This document shows, in pieces, positions 1 through 8,649 of a stretch of 64,000 nucleotides of DNA (the first letter of the stretch is position 1; each line of letters opens with the position of its first letter). Made by a program: the position numbers and the translations under genes. Origin of the DNA: Ruegeria_B marisflavi. GTDB lineage: Bacteria > Pseudomonadota > Alphaproteobacteria > Rhodobacterales > Rhodobacteraceae. The notes beneath the pieces are model-generated. The model had not been told where the DNA came from, did not search any database, and saw nothing but the letters and a program-made list of their open reading frames with translations. The stretch covers positions 1-64,000 of the forward strand of contig NZ_JAOVQN010000009.1 in the NCBI RefSeq assembly GCF_025673445.1, in the 5' to 3' direction.

Positions 1-79
1 ACCCTGCAGCTGATCGCGAGAGATACCGTAATATTTCAAAACAAAATCAACCCGATGGGAGTTGTTCAGGACGAACTTC
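1..79. other. left window edge, no gene assigned
   Basis: No gene can be assigned here. On the minus strand a frame stays open from about position 99 to the left edge and reads like protein (it includes the residues VDFVLKYYGISRDQLQG). No convincing start codon with a ribosome binding site is visible, so it could be the 5' end of a gene running off the window or chance. The right part overlaps the intergenic repeat described next. Confidence 0.3.
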
Positions 80-136
80 TTCCTCTTGCGGAAAATATCC
101 CGGGGGAGTCACCGAAGGTGACGGGGGTAGCGCCCC
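71..136. repeat. intergenic double-hairpin repeat, copy 1
   Basis: The segment contains TTCCTCTTGCGGAAAATATC, then CCGGGGG, the hairpin GTCACC-GAA-GGTGAC (108-122), and a second G-run/C-run pair ending GCGCCCCC. The same ordered blocks recur at 22609-22682 and, in shortened form, at 12321-12371. It sits just downstream of the aminotransferase stop, so it could end that transcript, but it has no T-run. Such short GC-rich hairpin repeats between genes resemble REP-type elements. The family name is not known to me. Confidence 0.6.
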
Positions 137-145
137 CTCTCGCCC

Positions 146-1501
146 TTACCCCAGCGCGGCAAATCCTGCGTCCATCGCCAACAGGATATCGGCGACATCC
201 TGATCGCTCAATACCAGCGGCGGTGAGAGGATGATGTTCGGCCCTGAAACCCGCAGCATCACCCCGGCCTGATACGCGGTCTCATAGACGGTGTTCATCG
301 TTGCCGCTCCGGCGGGGGCCTTGCTGGCACGGTCGGCGACCACCTCGACCGCCGCCATCAGCCCGTGACCGCCGCGCACATCGCCGATCACCTCGTGCTT
401 CGCCGCCAGCGTTTGCAGGCCGCTGTACAACTCGGCGCCCCGCGTAGCGGCATTTCTCGCCACGTTGGCCTTCACCGTTTCCTTCAGGCAGACCACTGCC
501 GCCGCCGCCCCGACCGGGTGACCGGAATAGGTATAGCCGTGGCTTATCGCGCCCTTGCCACTGGCATCGCCCTCGAACACTTCGGTCATCCGGGCGCCGA
601 TCAGCACTGCGCCAAAGGGGAAATACCCATTGGTGATCGCTTTGGCGGTGCACATCATATCCGGCTGCACCCCCCAGAGCCGCGACCCCGACCAGGCACC
701 GGTGCGGCCGAATGCGGTGATCACCTCGTCGGCGATCAGCAGGATGCCGTTCCGGTTGCAGATCTCGCGCACCATCGGCATGAAGCTTTCATGCGGTGGG
801 ATCACTCCACCCGCGCCCAGGATCGGTTCCATGATGAAGGCCGCGATCGTCTCGGCCCCCTGAAAGGCGATCTCGTCCTCCAACGCCTGGGCGCAAAGCT
901 GTGCCAGCCGCGCCGGGTCGGTTTCGTTGAACGGGTTGCGATAGGTATAGGGGGCGGGGATGTGGAAACAGCCGGGCAGCAGCGGTTCGTAATCGGTGCG
1001 GAACTTGTTGTTGCCATTGACAGAGGCGCCGCCGAAATGGGTGCCGTGGTACCCTTTTTTTAGCGACAGGAATTTGGTCCGCTGCGGCTGCCCACGCAGC
1101 TTGTGATATTGTCGCGCCAGTCGCAGGGCGGTTTCCACGCTGTCCGAGCCGCCCGAGGTGTAGAATACCCGCTGGATGCCTTCCTCGGTGAAAAATTCGC
1201 ACAGGTCATAGGCCAGTTCGATGGCGGCGTCGTTGGTGGTGCCGCGGAAGGTCGAGTAATAGGGCAGGGTGTCGAGCTGCCCTGAAATGGCCTGCTTCAC
1301 CGCGTCGTTGGAATAGCCCAGATTGACGTTCCACAGCCCGCCGACCGCGTCGATGGTCTCGTGCCCGTCGATATCGCGGATGCGGACACCGGACGCGCCG
1401 GTGATGATCTTAGGCGGATATGCCTGGGCGTCGGCGGGATGCGTCATCGGCTGCCAGAACTGGCGGGCGTTCTGTTCCCTGATGAAGTTTGCGTTTTTCA
1501 T
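146..1501 (-). CDS. class III aminotransferase (omega-amino acid:pyruvate type)
   Basis: This is a PLP-dependent fold-type I transaminase of about 451 residues, a usual length for omega-amino acid or diamine:pyruvate aminotransferases. Visible motifs are FYTSGGSDSVETALRLAR (cofactor phosphate loop), KKGYHG, the cofactor Asp in IADEVITAFGRTG, and the Schiff-base Lys in CTAKAITNGYFPFGAV. A GAAGGAGAG ribosome site lies 8 nt before the ATG at 1501 but only 2 nt before an ATG at 1507, so the downstream start is preferred. It is divergent from the aldehyde dehydrogenase operon, which suggests shared amine catabolism. The exact amine donor cannot be read from sequence; taurine, putrescine and beta-alanine type donors are all possible. 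Confidence 0.88.
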   Translation of the reverse strand: MKNANFIREQNARQFWQPMTHPADAQAYPPKIITGASGVRIRDIDGHETIDAVGGLWNVNLGYSNDAVKQAISGQLDTLPYYSTFRGTTNDAAIELAYDLCEFFTEEGIQRVFYTSGGSDSVETALRLARQYHKLRGQPQRTKFLSLKKGYHGTHFGGASVNGNNKFRTDYEPLLPGCFHIPAPYTYRNPFNETDPARLAQLCAQALEDEIAFQGAETIAAFIMEPILGAGGVIPPHESFMPMVREICNRNGILLIADEVITAFGRTGAWSGSRLWGVQPDMMCTAKAITNGYFPFGAVLIGARMTEVFEGDASGKGAISHGYTYSGHPVGAAAAVVCLKETVKANVARNAATRGAELYSGLQTLAAKHEVIGDVRGGHGLMAAVEVVADRASKAPAGAATMNTVYETAYQAGVMLRVSGPNIILSPPLVLSDQDVADILLAMDAGFAALG

Positions 1502-1544
1502 CCACATCTCTCCTTCTTCGGCGAGCTACCCCTTGGCTCTCATG

Positions 1545-1572
1545 CTTGACACAGCGAACCTCCTGTGACAAG
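1545..1572. promoter_or_regulatory. imperfect dyad in the divergent promoter region
   Basis: CTTGACACAG (1545-1554) and CTGTGACAAG (1563-1572) form an inverted repeat with one mismatched pair and an 8-nt spacer. It lies in the roughly 100-bp gap between the divergent aminotransferase and aldehyde dehydrogenase genes. TTGACA (1546-1551) could also be a -35 box for the plus-strand operon. A regulator binding here could control both directions; no cognate regulator gene is adjacent. Confidence 0.4.
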
Positions 1573-1606
1573 AATTTTTTGAAACGATGGTTTGAATAAT
1601 GAACCG

Positions 1607-3100
1607 ATGAGGGAGATGGTCTTGGATCAATCAAGTATCGACATGCTGCGGAACCGGGCCATCCCTCGACGTGGTCAACTGATCGACGGTCGGATCGAGA
1701 CCAGGGGCGAAACGCTCGACGTGATCTCACCCATCGACGGATGCGTACTGACCCAGATTGCCCGAGGTGGCGCCCGGGAAGTCGCGCAGGCAACTGCCGC
1801 TGCTCGGCGTGCCTTTGACACCCGCGTCTGGGCCGGACAGTCGCCCGCCGCCCGCAAGAAGGTGCTCACCCGTCTGGCCGAGTTGATTGAGGCGGAGGCG
1901 CTGGACCTTGCCGTGCAAGGGGTGCGCGAAAACGGCACCGAGATTTCCATGGCCTTCAAGGCCGAAAGCGGGTCGGCCGCCGGGACCTTTCGCTACTACG
2001 CCGAGGCGCTGGACAAGGTCTATGGCGAGATTGCCCCAACGGGGGGCGATATCCTCGGCCTCGTGCACAAGGAACCGGTGGGCGTGGTGGGCGCCATCCT
2101 GCCGTGGAATTTCCCCCTGATGATCGGCGCGTGGAAGATCGCTCCGGCGCTGGCCATGGGCAATTCCATCGTGGTCAAACCCGCCGAAAGCGCCTCGCTC
2201 TCGATCCTGCGGCTGGCGGAACTGGCGCTGGAGGCGGGGTTGCCCGAAGGCGTCTTCAACGTGGTCACCGGCAAAGGGTCCGAAGTGGGCGAGGCGATGG
2301 GCCTGTCGATGGAGATCGACATTCTGGTCTTTACCGGCTCGGGTGCGGTCGGGCGGCGACTGTTGGAATACTCCGCCCGTTCGAACCTGAAACGCTGCTA
2401 TCTGGAACTGGGCGGCAAGTCGCCCAACGTGGTCTTTGCGGATGTGGCCGATCTGGATCATGCGGCCAAGGTCTCGGCGGCGGGCATTTTTCGCAACTCG
2501 GGGCAGGTCTGTGTCGCGGGCTCGCGTCTGATCGTGGAGCGGTCGGTCCATGATCAGTTCGTGGATGCGCTCTGCCGCCATGCCAGTGCGCTGAAGGTAG
2601 GCGATCCGCTCGATCTGGGCTCCTCGGTGGGGGCGGTGCATTCGGCGGCGCAGCTAGAGCAGAACCTGCGCTTTGTCGAGACCGCCTTGGCCGAGGGCGC
2701 CGATTGCGCCCTGGGCGGCCATCGCATTCTGGAGGAGACGGGCGGATATTACATGCAGCCCACGGTGATGACCGGTGTGGCGCGCGACGCGACGTTGAAC
2801 CAGCAAGAGGTGTTCGGCCCGGTGCTGGCAGTGAGCGCATTTGACACAGAGGCAGAGGCGGTCGATCTGGCCAACTCCACCGTCTATGGTCTGGCTTCGG
2901 GCCTTTGGACCTCGGACCTCAGCCGCGCCCATCGGGTGGTGCGCGCCATCCGCGCCGGTGTGGTGCATGTGAACACCTATGGCGGCGCGGATGGCACCGT
3001 GCCCTTGGGCGGCGTCGGCCAGTCGGGCAACGGCCATGACAAGAGCCTTCATGCGCTCGACAAATACGTGGATCTGAAGACCGCCTGGATGCAGCTATGA
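1607..3100 (+). CDS. NAD(P)-dependent aldehyde dehydrogenase
   Basis: An ALDH-superfamily enzyme of about 495 residues that oxidises an aldehyde to the acid. It shows the substrate loop PWNFPL, the nucleotide-binding FTGSGAVG, the general-base Glu in LELGGKSPNV, and the catalytic Cys in NSGQVCVAGSR. The C-terminal half has the family EVFGPVLAV motif. The closest recognised type is the gamma-glutamyl-aminobutyraldehyde/betaine aldehyde group. The start is uncertain: the first in-frame ATG is 1607, while a TTG at 1622 sits 6 nt after GGGAG. Its ATGA end overlaps the next PLP gene, so the two are translationally coupled. The likely job is to oxidise the aldehyde made by the downstream phospho-lyase-like enzyme (inference). 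Confidence 0.9.
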   Translation: MREMVLDQSSIDMLRNRAIPRRGQLIDGRIETRGETLDVISPIDGCVLTQIARGGAREVAQATAAARRAFDTRVWAGQSPAARKKVLTRLAELIEAEALDLAVQGVRENGTEISMAFKAESGSAAGTFRYYAEALDKVYGEIAPTGGDILGLVHKEPVGVVGAILPWNFPLMIGAWKIAPALAMGNSIVVKPAESASLSILRLAELALEAGLPEGVFNVVTGKGSEVGEAMGLSMEIDILVFTGSGAVGRRLLEYSARSNLKRCYLELGGKSPNVVFADVADLDHAAKVSAAGIFRNSGQVCVAGSRLIVERSVHDQFVDALCRHASALKVGDPLDLGSSVGAVHSAAQLEQNLRFVETALAEGADCALGGHRILEETGGYYMQPTVMTGVARDATLNQQEVFGPVLAVSAFDTEAEAVDLANSTVYGLASGLWTSDLSRAHRVVRAIRAGVVHVNTYGGADGTVPLGGVGQSGNGHDKSLHALDKYVDLKTAWMQL

Positions 3101-4395
3101 CGCCTGAGACCCAGGCCCTTCTCGACCGCCGTGCACGCCTGTTGGGGCCGAATGTCAGCGTGTTCTATGACGAACCGGTACATGTGGTTCGGGGGCAGGG
3201 GGTCTGGCTGTGGGACAGTGACGGTAACAAGTACCTCGATTGCTATAACAACGTGCCCCATGTGGGACATTGTCACCCGCGCGTGGTCGAGGCCATTGCG
3301 ATGCAGGCCGCGACGCTGAACACCCATACCCGCTACTTGCACGAGGGTATCCTCGACTATGTCGAGGCGCTGACGGCGACATTCGATGCGCCGCTGGACA
3401 CCGCGATCCTGACTTGCACCGGCTCAGAGGCGAACGATATCGCGCTGCGCATGGCGCAGGCGGTTACCGGCAATACCGGGGTGATCGCGACCGATCACAC
3501 CTATCACGGCAATACGATGGCGGTGTCGCAACTCTCGCGCACCAACCCGCCGCCGGGCGGATATTGGGACAACATGGCCTTTGTGCCCGCACCCGACAGC
3601 TATCGCCCCCTGGGCGGCGTTCCGGGCCCGGCGCACGCACAGGCGTTTGCCGCCGCCGTGCAGGGACAGATCGAGGCACTGGCCGAACGCGGCCACCGGC
3701 TGGCTTGCCTGATCCTTTGCCCCTATTTCGCAAACGAAGGCTTCCCATCGCTGGAAGCGGGTTGGCTTGCCCCCGCAGTCGAGACCGTGCGTTGTGCAGG
3801 CGGTATCGTGATCGCGGATGAGGTGCAGCCCGGTTTCGGCCGTCTGGGCAGCCATTTCTGGGGGCATCAGAAGGCGGGTATTCTGCCTGACGTGGTGACC
3901 TTGGGCAAGCCGATGGCCAACGGCCATCCGGTGGGCGGGGTGGTGACCGGCCCCGAAACCATGGCCGCGTTTCGCGAGCGGTTCCGCTATTTCAACACCT
4001 TCGGCGGCAACCCGGTCTCTGCCGCTGCAGCGCTTGCAACGCTGAAGGTGGTGCAGGACGAAGGGTTGATGGAGAACTCGCGCGCGGTGGGTGAGTATGC
4101 CCGCGAGGGATTGCGTGAGCTTGCGGCGCAGCATGAATGCATCGGCGATGTGCGCGGGTCGGGGCTTTTCTTCGGGGCCGAGATGGTACTGGACCGAACC
4201 GACAAGACGCCTGCCACCGCCTTTGCCAAACGTGTCGCCAACGCAATGCGGCAACGGGGCGTTCTGCTGAATTTCCTGGGCATCCATTACAACACGCTGA
4301 AGATCCGTCCACCCATGCCGTTCAGCCGTGACAATGCCGATCAGTTGATCGAAACGCTTGACGGTGTCCTCTCTGACACTCCGCTTCTACCGTGA
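3097..4395 (+). CDS. class III PLP enzyme, phospho-lyase-like (AGXT2L family)
   Basis: A 432-residue class III aminotransferase-fold protein. The N-terminal stretch with DGNKYLDCYNNVPHVGHCHPRVVEA, the middle TCTGSEANDIALRMA and TDHTYHGNT, the cofactor Asp in IADEVQPGFGRLG, and the PLP Lys in TLGKPMANGHPVGGVV are clear. This look, with a kinase gene immediately downstream, is typical of ethanolamine-phosphate or phosphohydroxylysine phospho-lyases, which release ammonia and phosphate and leave an aldehyde. It overlaps its neighbours at both ends (ATGA at the start, GTGA at the end). It could still be an ordinary transaminase; the context, not a catalytic residue, favours the lyase. Confidence 0.8.
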   Translation: MTPETQALLDRRARLLGPNVSVFYDEPVHVVRGQGVWLWDSDGNKYLDCYNNVPHVGHCHPRVVEAIAMQAATLNTHTRYLHEGILDYVEALTATFDAPLDTAILTCTGSEANDIALRMAQAVTGNTGVIATDHTYHGNTMAVSQLSRTNPPPGGYWDNMAFVPAPDSYRPLGGVPGPAHAQAFAAAVQGQIEALAERGHRLACLILCPYFANEGFPSLEAGWLAPAVETVRCAGGIVIADEVQPGFGRLGSHFWGHQKAGILPDVVTLGKPMANGHPVGGVVTGPETMAAFRERFRYFNTFGGNPVSAAAALATLKVVQDEGLMENSRAVGEYAREGLRELAAQHECIGDVRGSGLFFGAEMVLDRTDKTPATAFAKRVANAMRQRGVLLNFLGIHYNTLKIRPPMPFSRDNADQLIETLDGVLSDTPLLP

Positions 4396-5333
4396 CCGCG
4401 ACTGTCCTCCGTGCATTGCAGTTTTGGGGTCTGGAACGGGCCGGTTTCACGCTGGCCGCGCGGCGGGAAAACGAAGTCTGGCAGGTGTCGGATGGCGTGC
4501 GCCGTCTTGCGCTGCGGTTTCATCGACAAGGGTACAGGACCGAGGCCGAGCTGCGCTCGGAACTGGTCTGGATGGAAATGTTGGGGCAGGCGGGACTGGT
4601 TGTGCCGCAACCGTTGCGCCTGCCGGACGGTTCTTTGCTGGGCCAGATCGAGGGGCGACATGTCAGCCTGCTCACTTGGCTCGACGGCCGTCCGCTGGGT
4701 AAGATGGGATGCTTGGCACCAGATCTGGACCCAGAGGATGTAGGCCGGATGGTCGGGGCACAAATGGCGCGGATGCACGATCTGTCAGACGCTTGGACGC
4801 CGCCAGAGGGGTTTCAGCGCCCCGATTGGCGCTGTGCGGGATTGCTGGGATCCGAGCCGTTATGGGGGCGATTCTGGGAGCATCCGCACCTGAACGCGGA
4901 GCAGCGCCAGCTGTTGATCGCCGCGCGCGACTGGGCGTTGGCCGGTTTCGAGGATTTTGCGCCCGATTCGGACGAAGGGTTGATCCATGCCGATCTGGTG
5001 GCCGAGAATGTATTGGTCGACCAGCAGACAGTGGCGTTCATAGATTTCGACGATGGGGCATGGGGATACAGGGACTTCGATATTGCAACGGTTCTGGTCA
5101 AGTTCATCGGGCAACCGCAGTACGGTCCGCTTCGCGCAAGTCTGTTGGATGGGTACGCAGTTCGGCGCAGAGTGGACCCGGAGACACTTGATTTCATGCT
5201 GTTGTTGCGGGCGCTGACCTATCTGGGCTGGATCATGTCACGCCTTGACGAGCCGGGCGGCCGAGAAAGGTCGGTTCGAATGCTCGATTCCGCCTTGCGA
5301 TTGGTGAAGGAATTCATGGAGGAGAAACACTGA
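4392..5333 (+). CDS. APH-fold small-molecule kinase (hydroxylysine/homoserine kinase-like)
   Basis: A phosphotransferase of the APH/choline-kinase fold, 313 residues. The catalytic loop HADLVAENVLV (HxDxxxxN pattern) and the following metal-binding IDFDDGAWGYRDFD are clear. The start is a GTG overlapping the previous stop (GTGA), and the end overlaps the next start (TGATG). In vertebrates a hydroxylysine kinase of this fold works with an AGXT2L phospho-lyase, and in many bacteria the two domains are fused or adjacent. The adjacency here suggests the kinase phosphorylates an amino-alcohol that the upstream PLP enzyme then cleaves. The substrate is unknown. Confidence 0.8.
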   Translation: MTATVLRALQFWGLERAGFTLAARRENEVWQVSDGVRRLALRFHRQGYRTEAELRSELVWMEMLGQAGLVVPQPLRLPDGSLLGQIEGRHVSLLTWLDGRPLGKMGCLAPDLDPEDVGRMVGAQMARMHDLSDAWTPPEGFQRPDWRCAGLLGSEPLWGRFWEHPHLNAEQRQLLIAARDWALAGFEDFAPDSDEGLIHADLVAENVLVDQQTVAFIDFDDGAWGYRDFDIATVLVKFIGQPQYGPLRASLLDGYAVRRRVDPETLDFMLLLRALTYLGWIMSRLDEPGGRERSVRMLDSALRLVKEFMEEKH

Positions 5334-6568
5334 TGAGCGACAAGACGATCCTGATCGTGGGCACCTATGACACCAAGGATGACGAGCTGAATTATCTGGC
5401 CAACGTGACCAGGGGGCAGGGTGGCAGTGTCCTCTCGATGGATGTCAGCGTGCTGGGCGATCCGTCCCGGCCGACGGATGTCTCGAAACACGCGGTGGCC
5501 GAGGCGGGCGGAAGCTCGATTCAGGCGGCGATCGACAGCGGTGACGAGAATGTCGCGATGCAGATCATGGCGCGCGGTGCTGCGGTCAAGGCGCTGGAGT
5601 TGTACCGAGCGGGCCGCGTCCATGGGGTGATCGTGCTGGGCGGCACCATGGGCACCGATCTGGCGCTGGACCTGTGTTCGGCACTGCCGTTGGGGGTCCC
5701 CAAATACATCGTCTCAACTGTCTCGTTCTCACCCTTGCTGCCACCCGACCGCATCCCGGCGGATGTGCAGATGATCCTCTGGGCTGGGGGGCTCTACGGC
5801 TTGAATTCGATTTGCCAGGCCTCGCTCAGCCAGGCGGCGGGAGCGGTGCTGGGCGCGGCGCGGGCGGTTGAGGCCCCGATCCGCGACCGGCCCCTCATCG
5901 GCATGACCAGCTTTGGCAAGACGGTGCTGCGATACATGGTCAGCCTGAAACCGGCGCTGGAGGCGCGCGGATATGAGGTGGCGGTGTTCCATGCCACCGG
6001 CATGGGGGGGCGCGCGTTCGAGAGCCTTGCGGCCGAGGGCGCCTTTGCCGCCGTGTTCGATTTCGCGCCTCAGGAAGTGGCCAATCACATCTTTGGCGGC
6101 TTGTCCGCTGGCGAAGACCGCATGACCAACGCCGGGCGACGCGGCATCCCGCAACTGGTGGCGCCAGGCTGTTACGATCTGGTTGATTATGTCGGCTGGC
6201 AGGCGCCGCCCCCCGCGCTGGCCGACCGGCCCAGCCATGCCCATAACCGTCTATTGACCTCGGCAGTGCTGGACGCGGACGAGCGGCGGCAGGTTGCCCG
6301 GGCCATATGTGAGAAACTAGCGGGCGCTCAGGGTCCGTTGACGCTGATGCTGCCCACCGGGGGCTGCAATGAATGGGATCGCTCCGGCGCGCCGCTGCAT
6401 GATGCGGACGGGCTGGCGGCCTTTTGTGACGAGATCCGCAGTGCTTGCCCGGCCAATGCCGAACTGATCGAGCTGGACGCCCATATCAACGATGCCGAAT
6501 TCTCGGACCGGGCACTGGCAGTGTTCGACGATTGGGTGGCGCGGGGGCTGGTCGGCAAAGGGACCTAA
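5333..6568 (+). CDS. UPF0261 / Tm-1-like ATP-binding domain protein
   Basis: A 411-residue protein of the UPF0261 family, related to the N-terminal domain of tomato Tm-1. It opens with KTILIVGTYDTKDDEL, and later has HGVIVLGGTMGTDLALD, VSTVSFSP and a C-terminal LPTGGCNEWD region. Family structures show nucleotide binding, but the cellular reaction is not established. It is translationally coupled to the kinase gene. Membership in this operon hints at a role in handling the same substrate or its product. It ends before a MerR gene on the same strand. Confidence 0.8.
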   Translation: MSDKTILIVGTYDTKDDELNYLANVTRGQGGSVLSMDVSVLGDPSRPTDVSKHAVAEAGGSSIQAAIDSGDENVAMQIMARGAAVKALELYRAGRVHGVIVLGGTMGTDLALDLCSALPLGVPKYIVSTVSFSPLLPPDRIPADVQMILWAGGLYGLNSICQASLSQAAGAVLGAARAVEAPIRDRPLIGMTSFGKTVLRYMVSLKPALEARGYEVAVFHATGMGGRAFESLAAEGAFAAVFDFAPQEVANHIFGGLSAGEDRMTNAGRRGIPQLVAPGCYDLVDYVGWQAPPPALADRPSHAHNRLLTSAVLDADERRQVARAICEKLAGAQGPLTLMLPTGGCNEWDRSGAPLHDADGLAAFCDEIRSACPANAELIELDAHINDAEFSDRALAVFDDWVARGLVGKGT

Positions 6569-6583
6569 GCTCTGGTCCATTAC

Positions 6584-6598
6584 CTACATAAGCTGTAG
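6584..6598 (+). promoter_or_regulatory. short palindrome upstream of merR-type gene
   Basis: CTACA-TAAGC-TGTAG is a perfect 5-bp inverted repeat with a 5-nt spacer, 10 nt before the start of the MerR-family gene. MerR proteins bind dyads within long-spaced promoters and often autoregulate, so this is a candidate self-operator. No matching -35/-10 pair was clear. Confidence 0.35.
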
Positions 6599-6608
6599 AT
6601 TTTCCCAC

Positions 6609-7046
6609 ATGTACACGATTGGAACCCTCGCCCGCAAAACCGGCACCAAGGTGCAGACCATCCGCTATTACGAGCAGATCGGGCTGATGCCCGAGGCTGG
6701 GCGCACCGCAGGCGGGCAGCGCCGCTATGACGAGGCCGCGCTGGACCGGTTAGCCTTTATCCGCCACGGGCGGCAACTGGGCTTTGGCCTGGATGCGATC
6801 CGCGAGCTTCTGGCGTTGAACGACCAACCGGGGCAAAGCTGCTCGACCTCGGATTCCATTGCCCGGCGGCAACTGGCGCAGGTGCAACAGCGGCTGGCCC
6901 GGCTACGCGCGCTGGAGACCGAGTTGCAGCGGATGATCGACAGTTGCGACGGTCATCGCGGCAGCGATTGCCGCGTTCTCGAAGTGTTGCGCGACCATGC
7001 CGAATGTCTGACCGATCACGGCTCGGAAGCCCCGGTTCAGTCGTAG
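6609..7046 (+). CDS. MerR-family regulator, ZntR/CadR-like
   Basis: A 145-residue MerR regulator starting MYTIGTLARKTGTKVQTIRYYEQIGL, the standard winged-helix DNA-binding start. A dimerisation helix follows (about 78-112). Cysteines at 78, 113 and 121 fall where ZntR-type sensors place their metal thiolates (79, 114/115, 124), and C133 is extra. This points to a zinc, lead or cadmium responder. The usual divergent metal efflux pump is absent; the upstream gene is UPF0261 and the downstream one is a convergent sulfatase whose end overlaps this gene by 10 bp. Its target is therefore probably elsewhere. Confidence 0.82.
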   Translation: MYTIGTLARKTGTKVQTIRYYEQIGLMPEAGRTAGGQRRYDEAALDRLAFIRHGRQLGFGLDAIRELLALNDQPGQSCSTSDSIARRQLAQVQQRLARLRALETELQRMIDSCDGHRGSDCRVLEVLRDHAECLTDHGSEAPVQS

Positions 7047-8566
7047 CGGCGCCGGGTCTTGGCCCCCTCCTGGGTGATCGTGCAGAGCGACAGCGTATGG
7101 TCCATGTTGCGCATCCGGTGGCGCAGCATCTGCCGGGACAGCCGCGCCAGATCCGCGACATGGTCGGGGTCGCCCGCCACGTTGCGGAACTCGCCCTCGC
7201 CTTGATGGTCGAACAGCATCGGCGGCAGATCGGCGGCGAATTCGACAAGGGTAAAGCGCGCATCGCGCAGGATCGCCACCGCGCCCGCGCTGGGGCCAAA
7301 GCCGAACTCCTGCTGCCAGAGAGTTGGCGTCAGCGGGGCCGAGATATCCAGCTCGGAAAAGGAGTACTGCCGCCAGTCGGAGGGCGCCTCGCCCGTCAGG
7401 AAGGGCCTGAGCGAGCAGCCATCGACCGAGTTCGGAACCTCCTGCCCGACCCACTCAAGGATGGTGGGCATCAGGTCGATTGATTCGGTCGGGGCCTCGA
7501 CCACATGGCCCGGTTTGCAGCCCGGTGCGCGGATGATCAGCGGCGTGTGATAGGCGGCGTCATAGACCGTCATCTTGCCCCAGCTATGGCGGTCGCCCAG
7601 CATCTCGCCATGATCGGCGGTGACCACGATCAGGGTGTCGTCATACTGGCCTGTCTCTTTCAGATGCGCGATCACCCGACCGATATGAGTGTCGACCTCG
7701 GTCGCAAGGCCAAGATAGACCGCGCGCAAAGTCTGGATGGTCTCGTCGGTGGGCTCCAGATCGGGGAAGCCCAACACGAAACTGGCCGGGCTGGAATAGC
7801 GGGTGGCGGGGCCCAAGAAGGGGTGTTCGCCTGCCTCGTCGTCGCGCGTCGACAGCCGCGCGGGCAGGGGTAACTTGGCGGGATCGTACATCGTGTTATA
7901 GGGCGCGGGCGCTACCAGCGGCGGGTGCGGCCGGATATAGGTGAGATGCGCGAACCAGTTCTGCCCGGCCCATGCGGGCATGTTGGCAAGGAACTGATCG
8001 GTCAGAAAGGCGGTATCGCTGTCCTCGGCCCGGTACATCGCCGGGCCGTTCAGGCGTGGGGCGCCGTCGGCATCGGGGCGGGGTACATAGACCTGCGCGT
8101 AATCGTCGAAGGTATAACCGCGGTTCTTCAGATGCGATTGCCAGGGATAGGACATCTCCAGCCGCATCTCGGTTACTTCGTGAAACCCGATCATCGGGAA
8201 CTCATAGGTCTTGAGCGCCGGATCGTTGGCGTCGTAGGCGCGTGGATCCTGCGAGGTATCGGTATAGCCAAAGAGCAGCGGCATATAGCCCGCCTTGCGC
8301 ATCTCGGTCGCGATATTGGGAGTGTCATGGCGCAGCGGAGTGCCGTTGCGGACCGAGCGGTGGTTCATCGCGTATTGCCCGGTCAGGATAGAGGCGCGCG
8401 AGGGGCCGCAGGGGTTGGTCACCGAATAGTGGCGGCGAAAGCTGACCGCATCTTCGGCCAGCGCCCGCAGATGCGGCAGATCGACATGACCCGCCAGCCC
8501 GCCCCATAGGCAATCGGCGCGCAACTGGTCGATGATGATAAAAAGAACGTTGCCTTGCCTGCTCAT
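7037..8566 (-). CDS. type I sulfatase / phosphonate monoester hydrolase
   Basis: A 509-residue alkaline-phosphatase-superfamily hydrolase. The metal Asp in FIIIDQLRAD (D13), the formylglycine signature C53-G-P-S-R, and DHGEMLGD with a nearby WGKMTVYD Lys region are visible. Cys53 would be oxidised to formylglycine by a separate enzyme that is not in this window. Long N-terminal spacing and the PCGPSR-ASILTGQY...NHRSVRNG block resemble Rhizobium-type phosphonate monoester hydrolases, which also act on phosphodiesters and sulfate esters. No signal peptide is seen, so it is probably cytoplasmic. It is separated from the anthranilate operon by 83 bp and may or may not be co-transcribed. Confidence 0.85.
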   Translation of the reverse strand: MSRQGNVLFIIIDQLRADCLWGGLAGHVDLPHLRALAEDAVSFRRHYSVTNPCGPSRASILTGQYAMNHRSVRNGTPLRHDTPNIATEMRKAGYMPLLFGYTDTSQDPRAYDANDPALKTYEFPMIGFHEVTEMRLEMSYPWQSHLKNRGYTFDDYAQVYVPRPDADGAPRLNGPAMYRAEDSDTAFLTDQFLANMPAWAGQNWFAHLTYIRPHPPLVAPAPYNTMYDPAKLPLPARLSTRDDEAGEHPFLGPATRYSSPASFVLGFPDLEPTDETIQTLRAVYLGLATEVDTHIGRVIAHLKETGQYDDTLIVVTADHGEMLGDRHSWGKMTVYDAAYHTPLIIRAPGCKPGHVVEAPTESIDLMPTILEWVGQEVPNSVDGCSLRPFLTGEAPSDWRQYSFSELDISAPLTPTLWQQEFGFGPSAGAVAILRDARFTLVEFAADLPPMLFDHQGEGEFRNVAGDPDHVADLARLSRQMLRHRMRNMDHTLSLCTITQEGAKTRRRYD

Positions 8567-8649
8567 GTCCCGACCTGCCGCTTTTTCGAACGACCAATGG
8601 GTAGCCAGTTGGCTCCCCCCTGTCCAGCCGGGCCTTCCGGCGGCCCGGA

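Noticed and set aside
365..1063. Long plus-strand open frame over the class III aminotransferase
   Set aside because: It is an antisense shadow of the high-GC aminotransferase gene and has no family features; the minus-strand gene has all cofactor residues.
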